Assembly: GCF_000382205.1 (NCBI RefSeq) | Contig: NZ_KB907789.1 | Coordinates: 186,001-250,000 of the forward strand | Origin: Dyadobacter beijingensis DSM 21582 | GTDB taxonomy: Bacteria; Bacteroidota; Bacteroidia; Cytophagales; Spirosomataceae | Length of the DNA: 64,000 bases | Direction: 5' to 3' | Shown here: in pieces, positions 34,465-43,509 of the stretch | Position numbering within the stretch: the first letter of the stretch is position 1 | How the letters are laid out: every line of letters begins with the position of its first letter | Translations under genes and position numbers: made by a program | The notes under the pieces: model-generated | Told to the model about the DNA's origin: nothing | Databases searched by the model: none | The model's input: only the letters and a program-made list of their open reading frames with translations

Positions 34465-35669
34465 GACCTGCTGATGTGCACGGGATTCGGAAATAACTTT
34501 TTTCTGTAATTCATAAAGGGCAATTCTATGAATTTGTACATGAAAAAAGCGATTAAGTAAATAAAAAAATAACTTCCTAAAAACACGGGCCATTGCCAGC
34601 CGGAAAGTTCTGCCTCGTTGCGCTCGTACCATTTCACGGCGAAGTCCAGGACGAGGAAATGCATGAGATAAAACGAGTAGGATGTCAGGCTGACATGCGT
34701 CACGATTTTGACCCAAAACTGGCCCGGCCGCGGACAGGAAACGGCAAAAGGCAGCATCAGTGCGAACGTCACACAAAACATCGGGAGTAGCAATACATCG
34801 ACGAAAAAATTGATTTTACTCCCTGCCACCGTATGCTCGATTACCTGGAAACAGAGCAACAGCAGTACCCCGCCCAGGCCCAGGAGCCACACCCGCGTTT
34901 TGTACGACAAATTATATCGTTCGAGCGCATACGCGACCAGGCATCCGTAAGCAATGGCGTCGATGCGGAACATCACCATTTTACGCATGCTGTCCCAGTC
35001 GCCCGACGGCGGCACAAAGGTTTTCCAGCTGGGCATCAGGATATTTTCGTACAGCAAATACGTAAACATATCGTGGTGGTACATCCAGTGGTACACCGAT
35101 TTCGTCGCCAGCCCCAGCGCGACAAATAACATAATACCCCTTAAATAGATACGGCGATGACCGCCGCGGTTGCCTGCGAGAGCCGAAATACCCAGCAATG
35201 CGACCGGGAATGTGATGTAAAACCATTCCTCTACGGCCAGGCTCCACGAATGCGGGAAGAAACCCTGTGCGGGCGTGAAGATATTCTGCGCAAAAAACAC
35301 GTAGTAAATGATATTGCGCATATCGGAATAGAAGTAGTAATAGCTGGCCAATGCGACAAAATAGGCCGGTAAAGTCCGCAGCCAGCGGTTTACCCAAAAA
35401 ACCTTCACGGTTTCCAAACTGATACCCGGCTGCAACACGGTGCGAAGGATAATGCGCCCGATGAGAAAGCCGCTCAGGACAAAAAAAGCTTCTACCCCCA
35501 GACCGAGCCAGCCAAAAGGAAAGTATCGGTCGAGTGGGTTGAGCGGCATGGAATGCGCAAGGAAAACCATCAGGATGGAACCGGCCCGCATCAGGTCGAG
35601 ACCGAAAATGCGTTCCGTCTTCTCTGGAACCTTGGCTTTTTTCCGGGGTAATGTAAAATTTTCAATCAT
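34461..35669 (-). CDS. Acyltransferase family 3 membrane protein
   Basis: 402-aa integral membrane O-acyltransferase with about ten helices. ERIFGLDLMRAGSILMVFLAHS holds the family Arg and catalytic His near the N-terminus, with VEAFFVLSGFLIGRII and PHSWSLAVEEWFYITFP following. Members transfer acetyl or other acyl groups to surface glycans or peptidoglycan. Translational coupling to a secreted serine hydrolase suggests an acylation/deacylation pair acting on one envelope polymer (inference). Confidence 0.92.
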   Translation of the reverse strand: MIENFTLPRKKAKVPEKTERIFGLDLMRAGSILMVFLAHSMPLNPLDRYFPFGWLGLGVEAFFVLSGFLIGRIILRTVLQPGISLETVKVFWVNRWLRTLPAYFVALASYYYFYSDMRNIIYYVFFAQNIFTPAQGFFPHSWSLAVEEWFYITFPVALLGISALAGNRGGHRRIYLRGIMLFVALGLATKSVYHWMYHHDMFTYLLYENILMPSWKTFVPPSGDWDSMRKMVMFRIDAIAYGCLVAYALERYNLSYKTRVWLLGLGGVLLLLCFQVIEHTVAGSKINFFVDVLLLPMFCVTFALMLPFAVSCPRPGQFWVKIVTHVSLTSYSFYLMHFLVLDFAVKWYERNEAELSGWQWPVFLGSYFFIYLIAFFMYKFIELPFMNYRKKLFPNPVHISRS

Positions 35670-35926
35670 TGAGCAGAGGAAGGTTGATATTTTAATTCAT
35701 TAGTACAATCGTAAATAAATAGAGAAATTATGAAAAGCATAAAAGAAACATCAAATGATGTGACCGAAGGACACATAAAAATTCCAACACATGATTACCT
35801 TATTCATATAACCATAGTAATGAATGAGATAGTCAACACGAATGCATGTATCCGGTAGACACCGTTTTATCTAGCGGTGTTGCATTTATAAAAGACGAAG
35901 AGGAATAATTGGATTGAAAGGAATGA
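35670..35926. other. AT-rich intergenic region with a possible small ORF
   Basis: 257 bases upstream of the acyltransferase and downstream of the CAP gene, clearly richer in A and T than the neighbours. A 42-codon frame (35730-35858, plus strand, starting MKSIKETSNDVTEGHIKIP) ends directly before a 6-bp hairpin (ACACCG/CGGTGT, 35860-35881). It may be a small gene or chance. Confidence 0.25.
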
Positions 35927-36598
35927 CTAACGCTCCCCGCCGAAGTTTTGAACGAGGCTAGCGTAGGGTGCTTTCTTGTGTTTGAATGGCTCGGGCGACA
36001 GCCTGGCGGCGCAGCCCAGATAGGTGTACGTGGAGTCCAGCAGGTTTTTGCGATGCGGCGGTGATGCCATCCATTGCGCTACGACAAAGCGCGCATAGGC
36101 GGCGTAGGTGTACGGAATGCAGGGTTCGTTGTCGCTTTCGTTGAAGAATTCGAATTGATTTTCGACTTTTTCCCAACGTGCGACCATATATTCACCGCTA
36201 ACGAGGGTTTGGTATTTCCCTATATTCTCGCCGATCCTCTTAAATCGCTTTGTAAATAATTCCACGCGGCGCTGGGCCGTGCGCTCGTAGGGGCTGAATG
36301 GATTGGTATGGTTAAAAAAAGTGCGGTAAACCATCGAGGTAGCATGCCCCGCCGATGCCAAATATAAACCGGGGTCATATTCAAATGCCGGCAGTCCATA
36401 TTGCCTTCGCATTTCATTACTCGCATGAAAAATAGCGGCATCCAGAAAGAGCGTGTCGGGATGCTGCAACGAAATCAATTCCTGTGATTTCGGCAATGCA
36501 AAAAAGCGATGGTCCGGCACCTGGTAATATTGCCGGTTGTGCAGGTCCAATCCTAATTGCGAAAATAAATAGAGAACGAAAACGATCAGGGTTTCCAT
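35927..36598 (-). CDS. CAP/SCP-domain extracellular protein
   Basis: 223-aa exported protein of the CAP (cysteine-rich secretory/PR-1) superfamily. It begins with a hydrophobic segment (METLIVFVLYLFSQLGL). The CAP core shows ASAGHATSMVYRTFFNHTNP, RIGENIGKY and QWMASPPHRKNLLDSTYTYLGCAAR, ending with VQNFGGE. The conserved His in HATSM and Glu in GENI could form the usual metal-binding cleft. Bacterial CAP proteins are poorly understood. It stands alone, divergent from the pectin esterase gene. Confidence 0.88.
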   Translation of the reverse strand: METLIVFVLYLFSQLGLDLHNRQYYQVPDHRFFALPKSQELISLQHPDTLFLDAAIFHASNEMRRQYGLPAFEYDPGLYLASAGHATSMVYRTFFNHTNPFSPYERTAQRRVELFTKRFKRIGENIGKYQTLVSGEYMVARWEKVENQFEFFNESDNEPCIPYTYAAYARFVVAQWMASPPHRKNLLDSTYTYLGCAARLSPEPFKHKKAPYASLVQNFGGER

Positions 36599-36762
36599 GG
36601 CATTGCTAAATGACTTCCAATCATTCTTATAACAATATGTATGAAAAATAATAATAAAGTAATAATTCTAAAAATTTTGTCACTTCCGGACAAATGCAAA
36701 ATTCTTTTGCGGTGCTACCGCCCTTTCGCTGACTGTATTTTTAAAAGAAAATCCCATTGATT

Positions 36763-38697
36763 ATGTCAAAGAAGATCGGCCTGTTATTTGCTTTGTTGAT
36801 CCTGGCCGTGCACAGCCGCGCTCAGGTACAGGCAATTGAGCAGCAATTCACCGTTGCGCAGGACGGCAGCGGCGATTTTAAAACCATCCAGGAAGCCGTG
36901 AACGCCGTGCGCGACCATTCACAGATCCGCGCGACGATCCGCGTCAAAAACGGCACTTACCGTGAAAAAGTCGTCATCCCGGCCTGGAAAAAGAACATTA
37001 CCCTCATCGGCGAGAGCGCCGAGCGTACCATTATCACCCACAACGACTATTCCGGTAAGGATTTTCCGCAGCGCGACTTTACGGGTAATGCGAAATTCAG
37101 CACCTATACTTCCTATACGCTGCTGGTGCAGGCCAATGATTGCACGCTGCAAAACCTGACGATCGAAAACACGGCCGGGCGGGTCGGGCAGGCCGTGGCG
37201 CTCGCTACCGAAGGTGACCGGATCGAAGTGTATAATTGCCGCATTCTCGGCAACCAGGACACTTTATATACCTCAAAAAACGGCCGGAACTTTTATAAGG
37301 ACTGCTTCATAAACGGCACAACCGACTTCATTTTCGGCGAAGCGACGGCCGTTTTCGAGCATTGCACCATCCAGAGTCTTACCAATTCGTACATTACGGC
37401 CGCCTCGACGACCCGCGAGCAGGATTTCGGTTATGTTTTTTTCAATTGCAGGCTCATCGCCAACGACGAAGCTACTAAAGTGTTCCTCGGAAGGCCCTGG
37501 CGGCCATTTGCCAAGACGGTCTTTATCGATACCGAAATGGGTGCGCACATTGCAAAAGAAGGATGGGACCCGTGGAAAGGCGACAATATGTTCCCCGAAA
37601 AGGAGAAAACCGCATTCTACGCCGAATACAACAGCACCGGCCCGGGCGCAGGACGCGAAGGCCGGGTAGCGTGGTCGAAACAGCTGACTGCCGGCGAAAG
37701 GGAGAAATATACCCTCGAAAACATCTTTACGGGTTGGTTGCCGGGCAAAAAGTCGCGGCTGGAACCGACGGGCGGCCGCGATACGAGCTTTTCCGTGCGA
37801 GGCTCGTACCGTCATGAAATAGCGCACCACCCGAATATCCGCATTGCCGACGCCGCATTACCCTCCGCGGTGCAGGTGATCCGCAATCTGGAGTACCGCG
37901 TGTCTGCTGCGGGAAAGCCGCTTGCATTGGACATTTACAAACCCAAAAAGAAAGCGAAAGCACCCTGCCCGGCGGTGCTGATGATCCACGGCGGCGGCTG
38001 GCGCTCGGGCGACCGCACGCACAACGCCACGTTGGCACGCAAGCTCGCGGCGAACGGATATATTTGTATCACAGCCGATTACAGCCTTTCCACACAGGCA
38101 CTCTACCCGGCGGCCGTGTACGATATCAAGGCTGCATTGCGCTGGATACGGACACAAAGCAGGGTTTACGGCATCGACACCACGCGCGTGGCCGTGCTGG
38201 GCTTCTCGGCAGGCGGCGAGCTGGCGGCATTTATCGGCGCTACCAACGGAAATGTAAAATTTGAAGGCAATACCACGGAAAAAGGTCCATCGAGCGATGT
38301 GCAGGCGGTGATCGATATCGACGGCATTCTCGCGTTCATCCACCCCGAATCGGGTGAAGGCAACGATTCCAAATCTATTTCTGCGGCCACGTATTGGTTT
38401 GGGTACCCCAAAAATGAACGACCCGATCTCTGGAATGACGCTTCCCCGCTTACGCACGTCAGCGCGAAAACGCCGCCGTACCTGTTCGTCAACAGCTCCG
38501 TGGACCGCATGCACGCGGGGCGGGAAGATTTTATCCAAAAACTGAATGCATTCGGCCAGTACAGCGAGGTGAAAACATTTGCCGATGCCCCGCATACGTT
38601 TATGTTCTTCGACCCGTGGTTCGAACCGACATTGGCGACGATTTCCGGTTTTTTGAAAAAGGTATTTGCTACTCCGGCCGTCGTTTCAGGTAAATAA
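36763..38697 (+). CDS. Fused pectin methylesterase (CE8) and alpha/beta esterase
   Basis: 644-aa exported bifunctional protein. Signal peptide to about 22 (AVHSRAQ). Residues 28-330 are a right-handed beta-helix pectin methylesterase: GNQDTLY (Asp166), GTTDFIFG (Asp188, nucleophile), YITAAST and FLGRPWRP (Arg244). Residues about 370-640 are a second esterase of the acetyl/feruloyl type: HGGGW (409-413), GFSAGGELA (Ser482), Asp581 and His611. All catalytic residues are present in both halves. It would remove methyl esters and probably acetyl or feruloyl groups from plant pectin. ATG 36763 is chosen over a TTG two codons upstream. Its stop is five bases from the convergent sugar dehydrogenase gene. 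Confidence 0.93.
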   Translation: MSKKIGLLFALLILAVHSRAQVQAIEQQFTVAQDGSGDFKTIQEAVNAVRDHSQIRATIRVKNGTYREKVVIPAWKKNITLIGESAERTIITHNDYSGKDFPQRDFTGNAKFSTYTSYTLLVQANDCTLQNLTIENTAGRVGQAVALATEGDRIEVYNCRILGNQDTLYTSKNGRNFYKDCFINGTTDFIFGEATAVFEHCTIQSLTNSYITAASTTREQDFGYVFFNCRLIANDEATKVFLGRPWRPFAKTVFIDTEMGAHIAKEGWDPWKGDNMFPEKEKTAFYAEYNSTGPGAGREGRVAWSKQLTAGEREKYTLENIFTGWLPGKKSRLEPTGGRDTSFSVRGSYRHEIAHHPNIRIADAALPSAVQVIRNLEYRVSAAGKPLALDIYKPKKKAKAPCPAVLMIHGGGWRSGDRTHNATLARKLAANGYICITADYSLSTQALYPAAVYDIKAALRWIRTQSRVYGIDTTRVAVLGFSAGGELAAFIGATNGNVKFEGNTTEKGPSSDVQAVIDIDGILAFIHPESGEGNDSKSISAATYWFGYPKNERPDLWNDASPLTHVSAKTPPYLFVNSSVDRMHAGREDFIQKLNAFGQYSEVKTFADAPHTFMFFDPWFEPTLATISGFLKKVFATPAVVSGK

Positions 38698-38702
38698 TGA
38701 AT

Positions 38703-39878
38703 TTACCTGGCGAGTTTCATGATCTTGCCGGTTGTGTAATTGCAGAAATACAGCTCATGGGCGGCATCGGTCCCAAAAGCCGATATTTGCCCTGCCCCCT
38801 CGGCGATAATGCTGTTTTTCAACGCCTTACCGTTGCTGGTTTCGAGTGCAAACAGGCGTCCGCTGACATAGTCGCCGAATACATATTTGCCTTCCAGCGC
38901 CGGCACGGCCTTGCCCCGGTACACTAACCCGCCCGTAATGGAATGTTCGCCATTCGCCTGCGGCAGGTCCAGCACCGGCTCGATGAGCCCGGCGGTTTCG
39001 CAATCGCGTTTGGGATTGTAGCAGTCGATGCTTTCTTTCAACCGCCACCCGTAATTGCCACCCTTCACGATGATATCGATTTCTTCCCGCATGTTCTGGC
39101 CCACGTCTCCGGCCCAGAGGGTATTCGTGGCGTCGTCGAAGCTGATCCGCCACGGGTTGCGGAGGCCGTAGGCGTAGATTTCATCCCGGAATTCTTCCGT
39201 ATTTCCAGCAAAAGGATTATCCGTTGGAATGCCGTAGTTACCTTTCGCCGTGCTGTTCACGTCCACACGCAGGATTTTGCCCAGCCAGGCGCTTTTGTTC
39301 TGACCATTATTGCTGGGATCGCCCCAGCTTCCGCCGTCGCCCGTCGAGATATACAGGTACCCGTCCTTCCCGAACTTGACCGCGCCGCCATTGTGGTTAT
39401 CATAAGGCTGAACAAAGGTAAAAAGCACCGTCGAACTCGCGGGATCGGCCTGGTCGGGGTCACTAGCGCTCACTTTGTAACGGACAATGGCCGTTTCGAG
39501 CTTACCGGAAACTTTGGTCGTATAATTCAGAAAAAAATAACCATTATTCTGATAATCAGGATGGAATGCAAGACCGAGCAATCCTGCCTCGCCGCCATAG
39601 CTAACCAGTTTTTTGATATTCAAAAACTCTTTGGAAGATGCCGTCGCGGCTGCATTGGCAAAAACGCGGATCACCCCCTCCTGCTCGATCACAAATAAGC
39701 GATTGGTACCATCGTTGGAATGCGTAAGGTCCACAGGATAATCGAAATGCAGCTTTGGAAAAGCTTCAACTACCTTCACCTGCTCTGCGGCGTGCGGCCA
39801 GCGCTCCACCGGTTTGGAAGCGTTGCAAATGGTAAGCAAAGCGACGCCCGCAAGCGTATTGTGGAAGAACCGTCTCAT
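38703..39878 (-). CDS. PQQ-dependent sugar dehydrogenase-like lipoprotein
   Basis: 391-aa six-bladed beta-propeller of the glucose/sorbosone dehydrogenase family. ATG 39878 (MRRFFHNTLAGVALLTIC) gives a possible lipoprotein signal with Cys18; an open frame extends further but is antisense to the next gene. Signature segments: GEAGLLGLAFHPDYQNNGYFF, HNGGAVKFGKDGYLYISTGDGG, YGLRNPWRISFD, GDVGQNMREEID and YVFGDYVSGRLF. Such enzymes oxidise sugars in the periplasm with PQQ, but many Bacteroidota homologues lack a known cofactor or substrate, and no pqq genes are in the window. Confidence 0.88.
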   Translation of the reverse strand: MRRFFHNTLAGVALLTICNASKPVERWPHAAEQVKVVEAFPKLHFDYPVDLTHSNDGTNRLFVIEQEGVIRVFANAAATASSKEFLNIKKLVSYGGEAGLLGLAFHPDYQNNGYFFLNYTTKVSGKLETAIVRYKVSASDPDQADPASSTVLFTFVQPYDNHNGGAVKFGKDGYLYISTGDGGSWGDPSNNGQNKSAWLGKILRVDVNSTAKGNYGIPTDNPFAGNTEEFRDEIYAYGLRNPWRISFDDATNTLWAGDVGQNMREEIDIIVKGGNYGWRLKESIDCYNPKRDCETAGLIEPVLDLPQANGEHSITGGLVYRGKAVPALEGKYVFGDYVSGRLFALETSNGKALKNSIIAEGAGQISAFGTDAAHELYFCNYTTGKIMKLAR

Positions 39879-40059
39879 GGCAAATAAGGTTGGTGAGAGA
39901 TATGGCGCCGACCATGGCAGGCCGCCGGCATTACAAGCCAAATGCCCGTCCGATTTACTTAAAAATCCCCCACCGACCGGAAACTCAATTTCAGCTTTCC
40001 GTATGATCAATTCGCATATGGCGGGTCTATATTTGCCTGTCACCCAAAACCTTACAGCT

Positions 40060-40665
40060 ATGCCCGTCGCACTCCCCGCCAACAAACCCCGGCTGTCGTT
40101 CAGCCGCATTATGGAGCTCATCCAGGATTTCAGCCTGGATACCAGCGCTTCCCCGCTTTTCATTGTAGGTATCCGCGGCTACTACCGCGATAATCTCGGC
40201 AAAGTGGGCGCCAACGATCGAGGTATTTACGACGATGCGCTTTTCGTCATGTCGCCCGGCGCGACGGCCACCTTCAACGCCAACACCGATCCATCAATAT
40301 TCCGCCCGAAAACACCGGCTAAAAAAGGCATCGCCCGGCTCAAACCCGGCATTTACTACGCCCACCGGTTCGATGTCCACGGCGGCAAATCATCGAGCTA
40401 CCCGGCCATTTGCCAGCGCGCCGCCCCCGTCACCGTCATCCGCGACGGCAACCCCGATTACGAGGAAACGGGCATGTTCGGCATCAATATCCACCGCGGG
40501 GGCTACAACACCACGTCCAGCGAAGGCTGCCAGACCATCCACCCCACTCAATGGGACAGCTTCTACCAGCTCGCCAAAGACCACTCCCGCAGGCTGTATG
40601 GCGATAAATGGAACAAGAAAGTGGTCCCTTATATATTGATCGAGAATGCGGGGCAGATTTGGTAG
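40060..40665 (+). CDS. L,D-transpeptidase-like protein
   Basis: 201 aa without an evident signal peptide. The C-terminal half contains GINIHRGGYNTTSSEGCQTI (His145, Cys157), which resembles the H...SxGC active site of YkuD L,D-transpeptidases and the DUF5675 family. The preceding LKPGIYYAHRFDVHGGK fits a beta-rich catalytic fold. ATG 40060 is chosen; earlier in-frame ATGs at 40003 and 40018 are possible. It may act on peptidoglycan or another amide, but lack of a leader makes that uncertain. It is divergent from the sugar dehydrogenase and convergent with the DUF3095 gene. Confidence 0.75.
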   Translation: MPVALPANKPRLSFSRIMELIQDFSLDTSASPLFIVGIRGYYRDNLGKVGANDRGIYDDALFVMSPGATATFNANTDPSIFRPKTPAKKGIARLKPGIYYAHRFDVHGGKSSSYPAICQRAAPVTVIRDGNPDYEETGMFGINIHRGGYNTTSSEGCQTIHPTQWDSFYQLAKDHSRRLYGDKWNKKVVPYILIENAGQIW

Positions 40666-40685
40666 TTGCTATTGACAATGCCTGG

Positions 40686-41855
40686 CTATCCCTGACCAAG
40701 GCTATCGCGCAGCTTCCGTTTCAGCATGCCGGCGGCTTTGGTATAGCCTCCCTCGGCACCGTCGACGAAATGAATATGGCCGTCTTTAAGATCATGGACA
40801 TAACACGACATCACCGATTCGTTGCTCACGTGCAGGCCGTAGTGGATTTCCCGGGCTTCCTCCATTTCGTCGAGGGCCTTTTGCAGCTCCGCGCGCTGCC
40901 CCGGCGTGCCGGTAATGACGGTGTTGATTTTCCCGTCGATCACGAGCGTGTCGGACATCTCGACCAGGCTGTTCAGGTAATTCCGGCCTTGTGACGTCCT
41001 GAAATATACGTAGCCTGTCAGCCAGGCGATCCAAGAGGCAACCATGCCCAGCATATTGGCATACCCTTTCCTGACCACCATTTCCATCTCCATTTTCTTG
41101 AAAGTCGTTTTCCAGATCAACCGCGGGACGGAAATGGGCTGGCGGCGCGTGTAGGGACCGTAAATGCCGTCGATCTGCTCCATTACCTTTGCGAAGTATG
41201 CCGCCTGCTTCCGTCCCGCAGGAACGCATACGAGAAGCGTCACCACTTCCTGGTCGTTTTCGGGCGGGCCTATGCGGTCCCAGCGGCATTGCATTCCCGT
41301 GAGGTCGAGCTCGTCATCGGCGGCCGGTTCGTAATTGAAGTAATACCTTTCGCTTTTGATTATTTTTTCCGCATAATAAAGGCCCTCCCCGAGCACGACC
41401 GGGATAGAGAATGTGCCTGAAACACGTAATTTGCTCAGTTTCAGATCAAAATCATTTGCATAAATCTCGCTGACGGGAATGGTACCAATGCGCAGGTCGA
41501 GCCCGAAACTCTCCCTGGTATTCCTGCGAAAAACAGCCAGCGCACGCATAGCGGGGTCGACTATGGAAGGCGGCAGGATGAATGTGGCGCCGTCGCCGCC
41601 AAAAAAGAACGGCATTGTAATGCCCGCTTTGAATGCGATGTTGAGCACGCTCACAATACTGCCCGTCGCGATCAGGTTCACGGTTTCGTGCAAACCCGAC
41701 GCAACGGCATTGGTAGAGTTGCGGATATCGGTGATCACCACATGCCATGACGCCGGCACCTCGTAGAAAAGGTGCTCCTCGGTCAGGAGTTCGCCCAGGG
41801 AGATATGGTTGGCGGGCAAACGCGAGTAAAACTGTTCGTTCCGGTCCGACGACAT
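40686..41855 (-). CDS. DUF3095 protein, class III cyclase-like
   Basis: 389 aa. It matches DUF3095 throughout (FYSRLPANHISLGELL; SWHVVITDIRNSTNAVASGLHETVN; MPFFFGGDGATFILPP). The two Asp-bearing segments ITDIRNST and FGGDGATF stand where class III nucleotide cyclases bind their metals, so a cyclase or cyclase-derived fold is likely. The middle part has one hydrophobic stretch (MLGMVASWIAWLTGYVYF). ATG 41855 is chosen over a TTG five codons upstream. Function is not established. Confidence 0.85.
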   Translation of the reverse strand: MSSDRNEQFYSRLPANHISLGELLTEEHLFYEVPASWHVVITDIRNSTNAVASGLHETVNLIATGSIVSVLNIAFKAGITMPFFFGGDGATFILPPSIVDPAMRALAVFRRNTRESFGLDLRIGTIPVSEIYANDFDLKLSKLRVSGTFSIPVVLGEGLYYAEKIIKSERYYFNYEPAADDELDLTGMQCRWDRIGPPENDQEVVTLLVCVPAGRKQAAYFAKVMEQIDGIYGPYTRRQPISVPRLIWKTTFKKMEMEMVVRKGYANMLGMVASWIAWLTGYVYFRTSQGRNYLNSLVEMSDTLVIDGKINTVITGTPGQRAELQKALDEMEEAREIHYGLHVSNESVMSCYVHDLKDGHIHFVDGAEGGYTKAAGMLKRKLRDSLGQG

Positions 41856-42070
41856 GGTTTTTACAAACAAATTACGGGTTCAATACTGGCGCCCGGCGGG
41901 CATTACAGCATGGAATTTAAACCTATTTTCTCAAATAATTACGCGCCCGGAAATGGGTAATGCTGCCAAGTTTTCGTTTTTTGCAGGTTGGAAACAAATG
42001 CCTGTCCCGTCCCTGCCTTCCGGAAAGAACTTCCGCAGTGGCCCGGATTCACCAGAAACCCGTGTTTTGA

Positions 42071-43408
42071 ATGCCTTTTCGTAACCTCGCACTCCTGTTC
42101 CTGCTACTGCAACCGGCCTGGGCAATGGCCCAAACGAAACCCGCTACCGGCAAAACGTGGCTGAAAGAATACAACGATTACCGCGAATATGACGATGTGT
42201 ACGTCGTCAAGAAAGTGAATGTCCCCTGCCGCTCCTACGAAACATTTATTACGGACAAAGGCGGCCGGAAACTCACGCCTGCCTACCGCGACATCGGCGA
42301 TTTTGCCGATGGACTGGCGGAATTCGTACCGATGGAACTCGGCCCGGACGGGCACGGGCTGCATGGTTTTCTGGACAAAAAAGGAAAGGTGGTGATCGAG
42401 CCGAAATATACCTCTACCGACCGTTTCAGAAATGGCAAAACCTGGGTCATTTACCCCGCCGGAAAGCAATACGGGCTTTCCTACATTGATAGGACCGGCA
42501 AGGAAATTTACAGAATCCCTATTCACCATTACGACAAATCTTACCTGATCAAAGATTCGGACATCGCATTCCTCTGCAACCAGGATACGAAAGAAGACGT
42601 GCTTTGGTGGATCCAGAGGCCGATGGATTTCCATATCCTGAACTTCAATTTCAGCCGGTTTATCGAAAAGGAAATCAAGGCCGCCAAGTTCATTTACCAT
42701 TTCAATTACAAAGGCAAATACGGCATTATCGACAAGGATATGGTACTGAAAGTGCCTGTGGCCCTGGACGATATCGACCCCGAATACAAATACTCCGGCC
42801 AGGGCATGGAGCGGGTACAGTACGGCGATAAGTTCGGATATATCAGTCCTTTCACCGGCGACCTCATCGTTCCATTCGACTACACCGACACCCGGAAGCC
42901 GACCAACGGGTTGTTTTGGGTAAAAAAAGACGGCAAATGGGGCTGTATCGATAAGACCGGCAAGCTGCGCATCCGGCATTTGTACGACGAGGCGACGGGC
43001 TTCACCGCCGAAAACCGCGCCGCCGTGGCCATTAACGGCAAATTCGGGCATATCGATAAGTCCGGCAAGGTCCGCACGCCCCTGAAATACGATTTCGCCT
43101 CCTACTTCAACCACGGCATTTCGATGATCCGTATCAACGACAAATACGGCTATATGGACACAACTGGCCACTTCATCACCCCGATCATCTACGACGAAGC
43201 CCTGCCGTTCGATAATCCAACCACCTCCGTTGAACGTTTATGGCTACGTTTTGAGCTCTCGCTGGACGGCAAGGAAAAGTTCATCGGGTTTTCGTATAAA
43301 CTGAATGCGGTATTTATCGTCATCGGCGTTTTGCTCTTCATCTGGCTGAACAACCTGCTCTACCAGCGCGTGTTGAAGAAGCGGCTCTTCCGGAAAACGC
43401 AGAAATAG
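42071..43408 (+). CDS. WG-repeat protein with signal and C-terminal membrane anchor
   Basis: 445-aa exported protein. Signal peptide to about 21 (PAWAMAQ), then at least six WG/KWG-type repeats, each like GFLDKKGKVVIEPKYTSTDRF, KWGCIDKTGKLRIRHLYDEA or KYGYMDTTGHFITPIIYDEA. A membrane helix near 412-430 (LNAVFIVIGVLLFIWLNNLL) is followed by a basic tail, placing the repeats in the periplasm. WG repeats form a beta-propeller-like scaffold thought to mediate protein contacts. No enzyme domain is present. Confidence 0.88.
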   Translation: MPFRNLALLFLLLQPAWAMAQTKPATGKTWLKEYNDYREYDDVYVVKKVNVPCRSYETFITDKGGRKLTPAYRDIGDFADGLAEFVPMELGPDGHGLHGFLDKKGKVVIEPKYTSTDRFRNGKTWVIYPAGKQYGLSYIDRTGKEIYRIPIHHYDKSYLIKDSDIAFLCNQDTKEDVLWWIQRPMDFHILNFNFSRFIEKEIKAAKFIYHFNYKGKYGIIDKDMVLKVPVALDDIDPEYKYSGQGMERVQYGDKFGYISPFTGDLIVPFDYTDTRKPTNGLFWVKKDGKWGCIDKTGKLRIRHLYDEATGFTAENRAAVAINGKFGHIDKSGKVRTPLKYDFASYFNHGISMIRINDKYGYMDTTGHFITPIIYDEALPFDNPTTSVERLWLRFELSLDGKEKFIGFSYKLNAVFIVIGVLLFIWLNNLLYQRVLKKRLFRKTQK

Positions 43409-43509
43409 CATGACGGCGCCAAAAATGAGCCCGGTTTCAGACAAATGCGCAGAGCACAGAGCCTGAAAACCAGGCTTATCAAGTTAAAATCCGCCAACAA
43501 TCGCCAAAG

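Noticed and set aside
34465..34776. N-terminal extension of the serine hydrolase by 104 codons
   Set aside because: It overlaps the acyltransferase on the same strand in another frame. The ATG at 34464 gives a clear lipoprotein signal.
39879..40163. N-terminal extension of the sugar dehydrogenase by 95 codons
   Set aside because: It is antisense to the start of the L,D-transpeptidase-like gene, and the ATG at 39878 gives an export signal.
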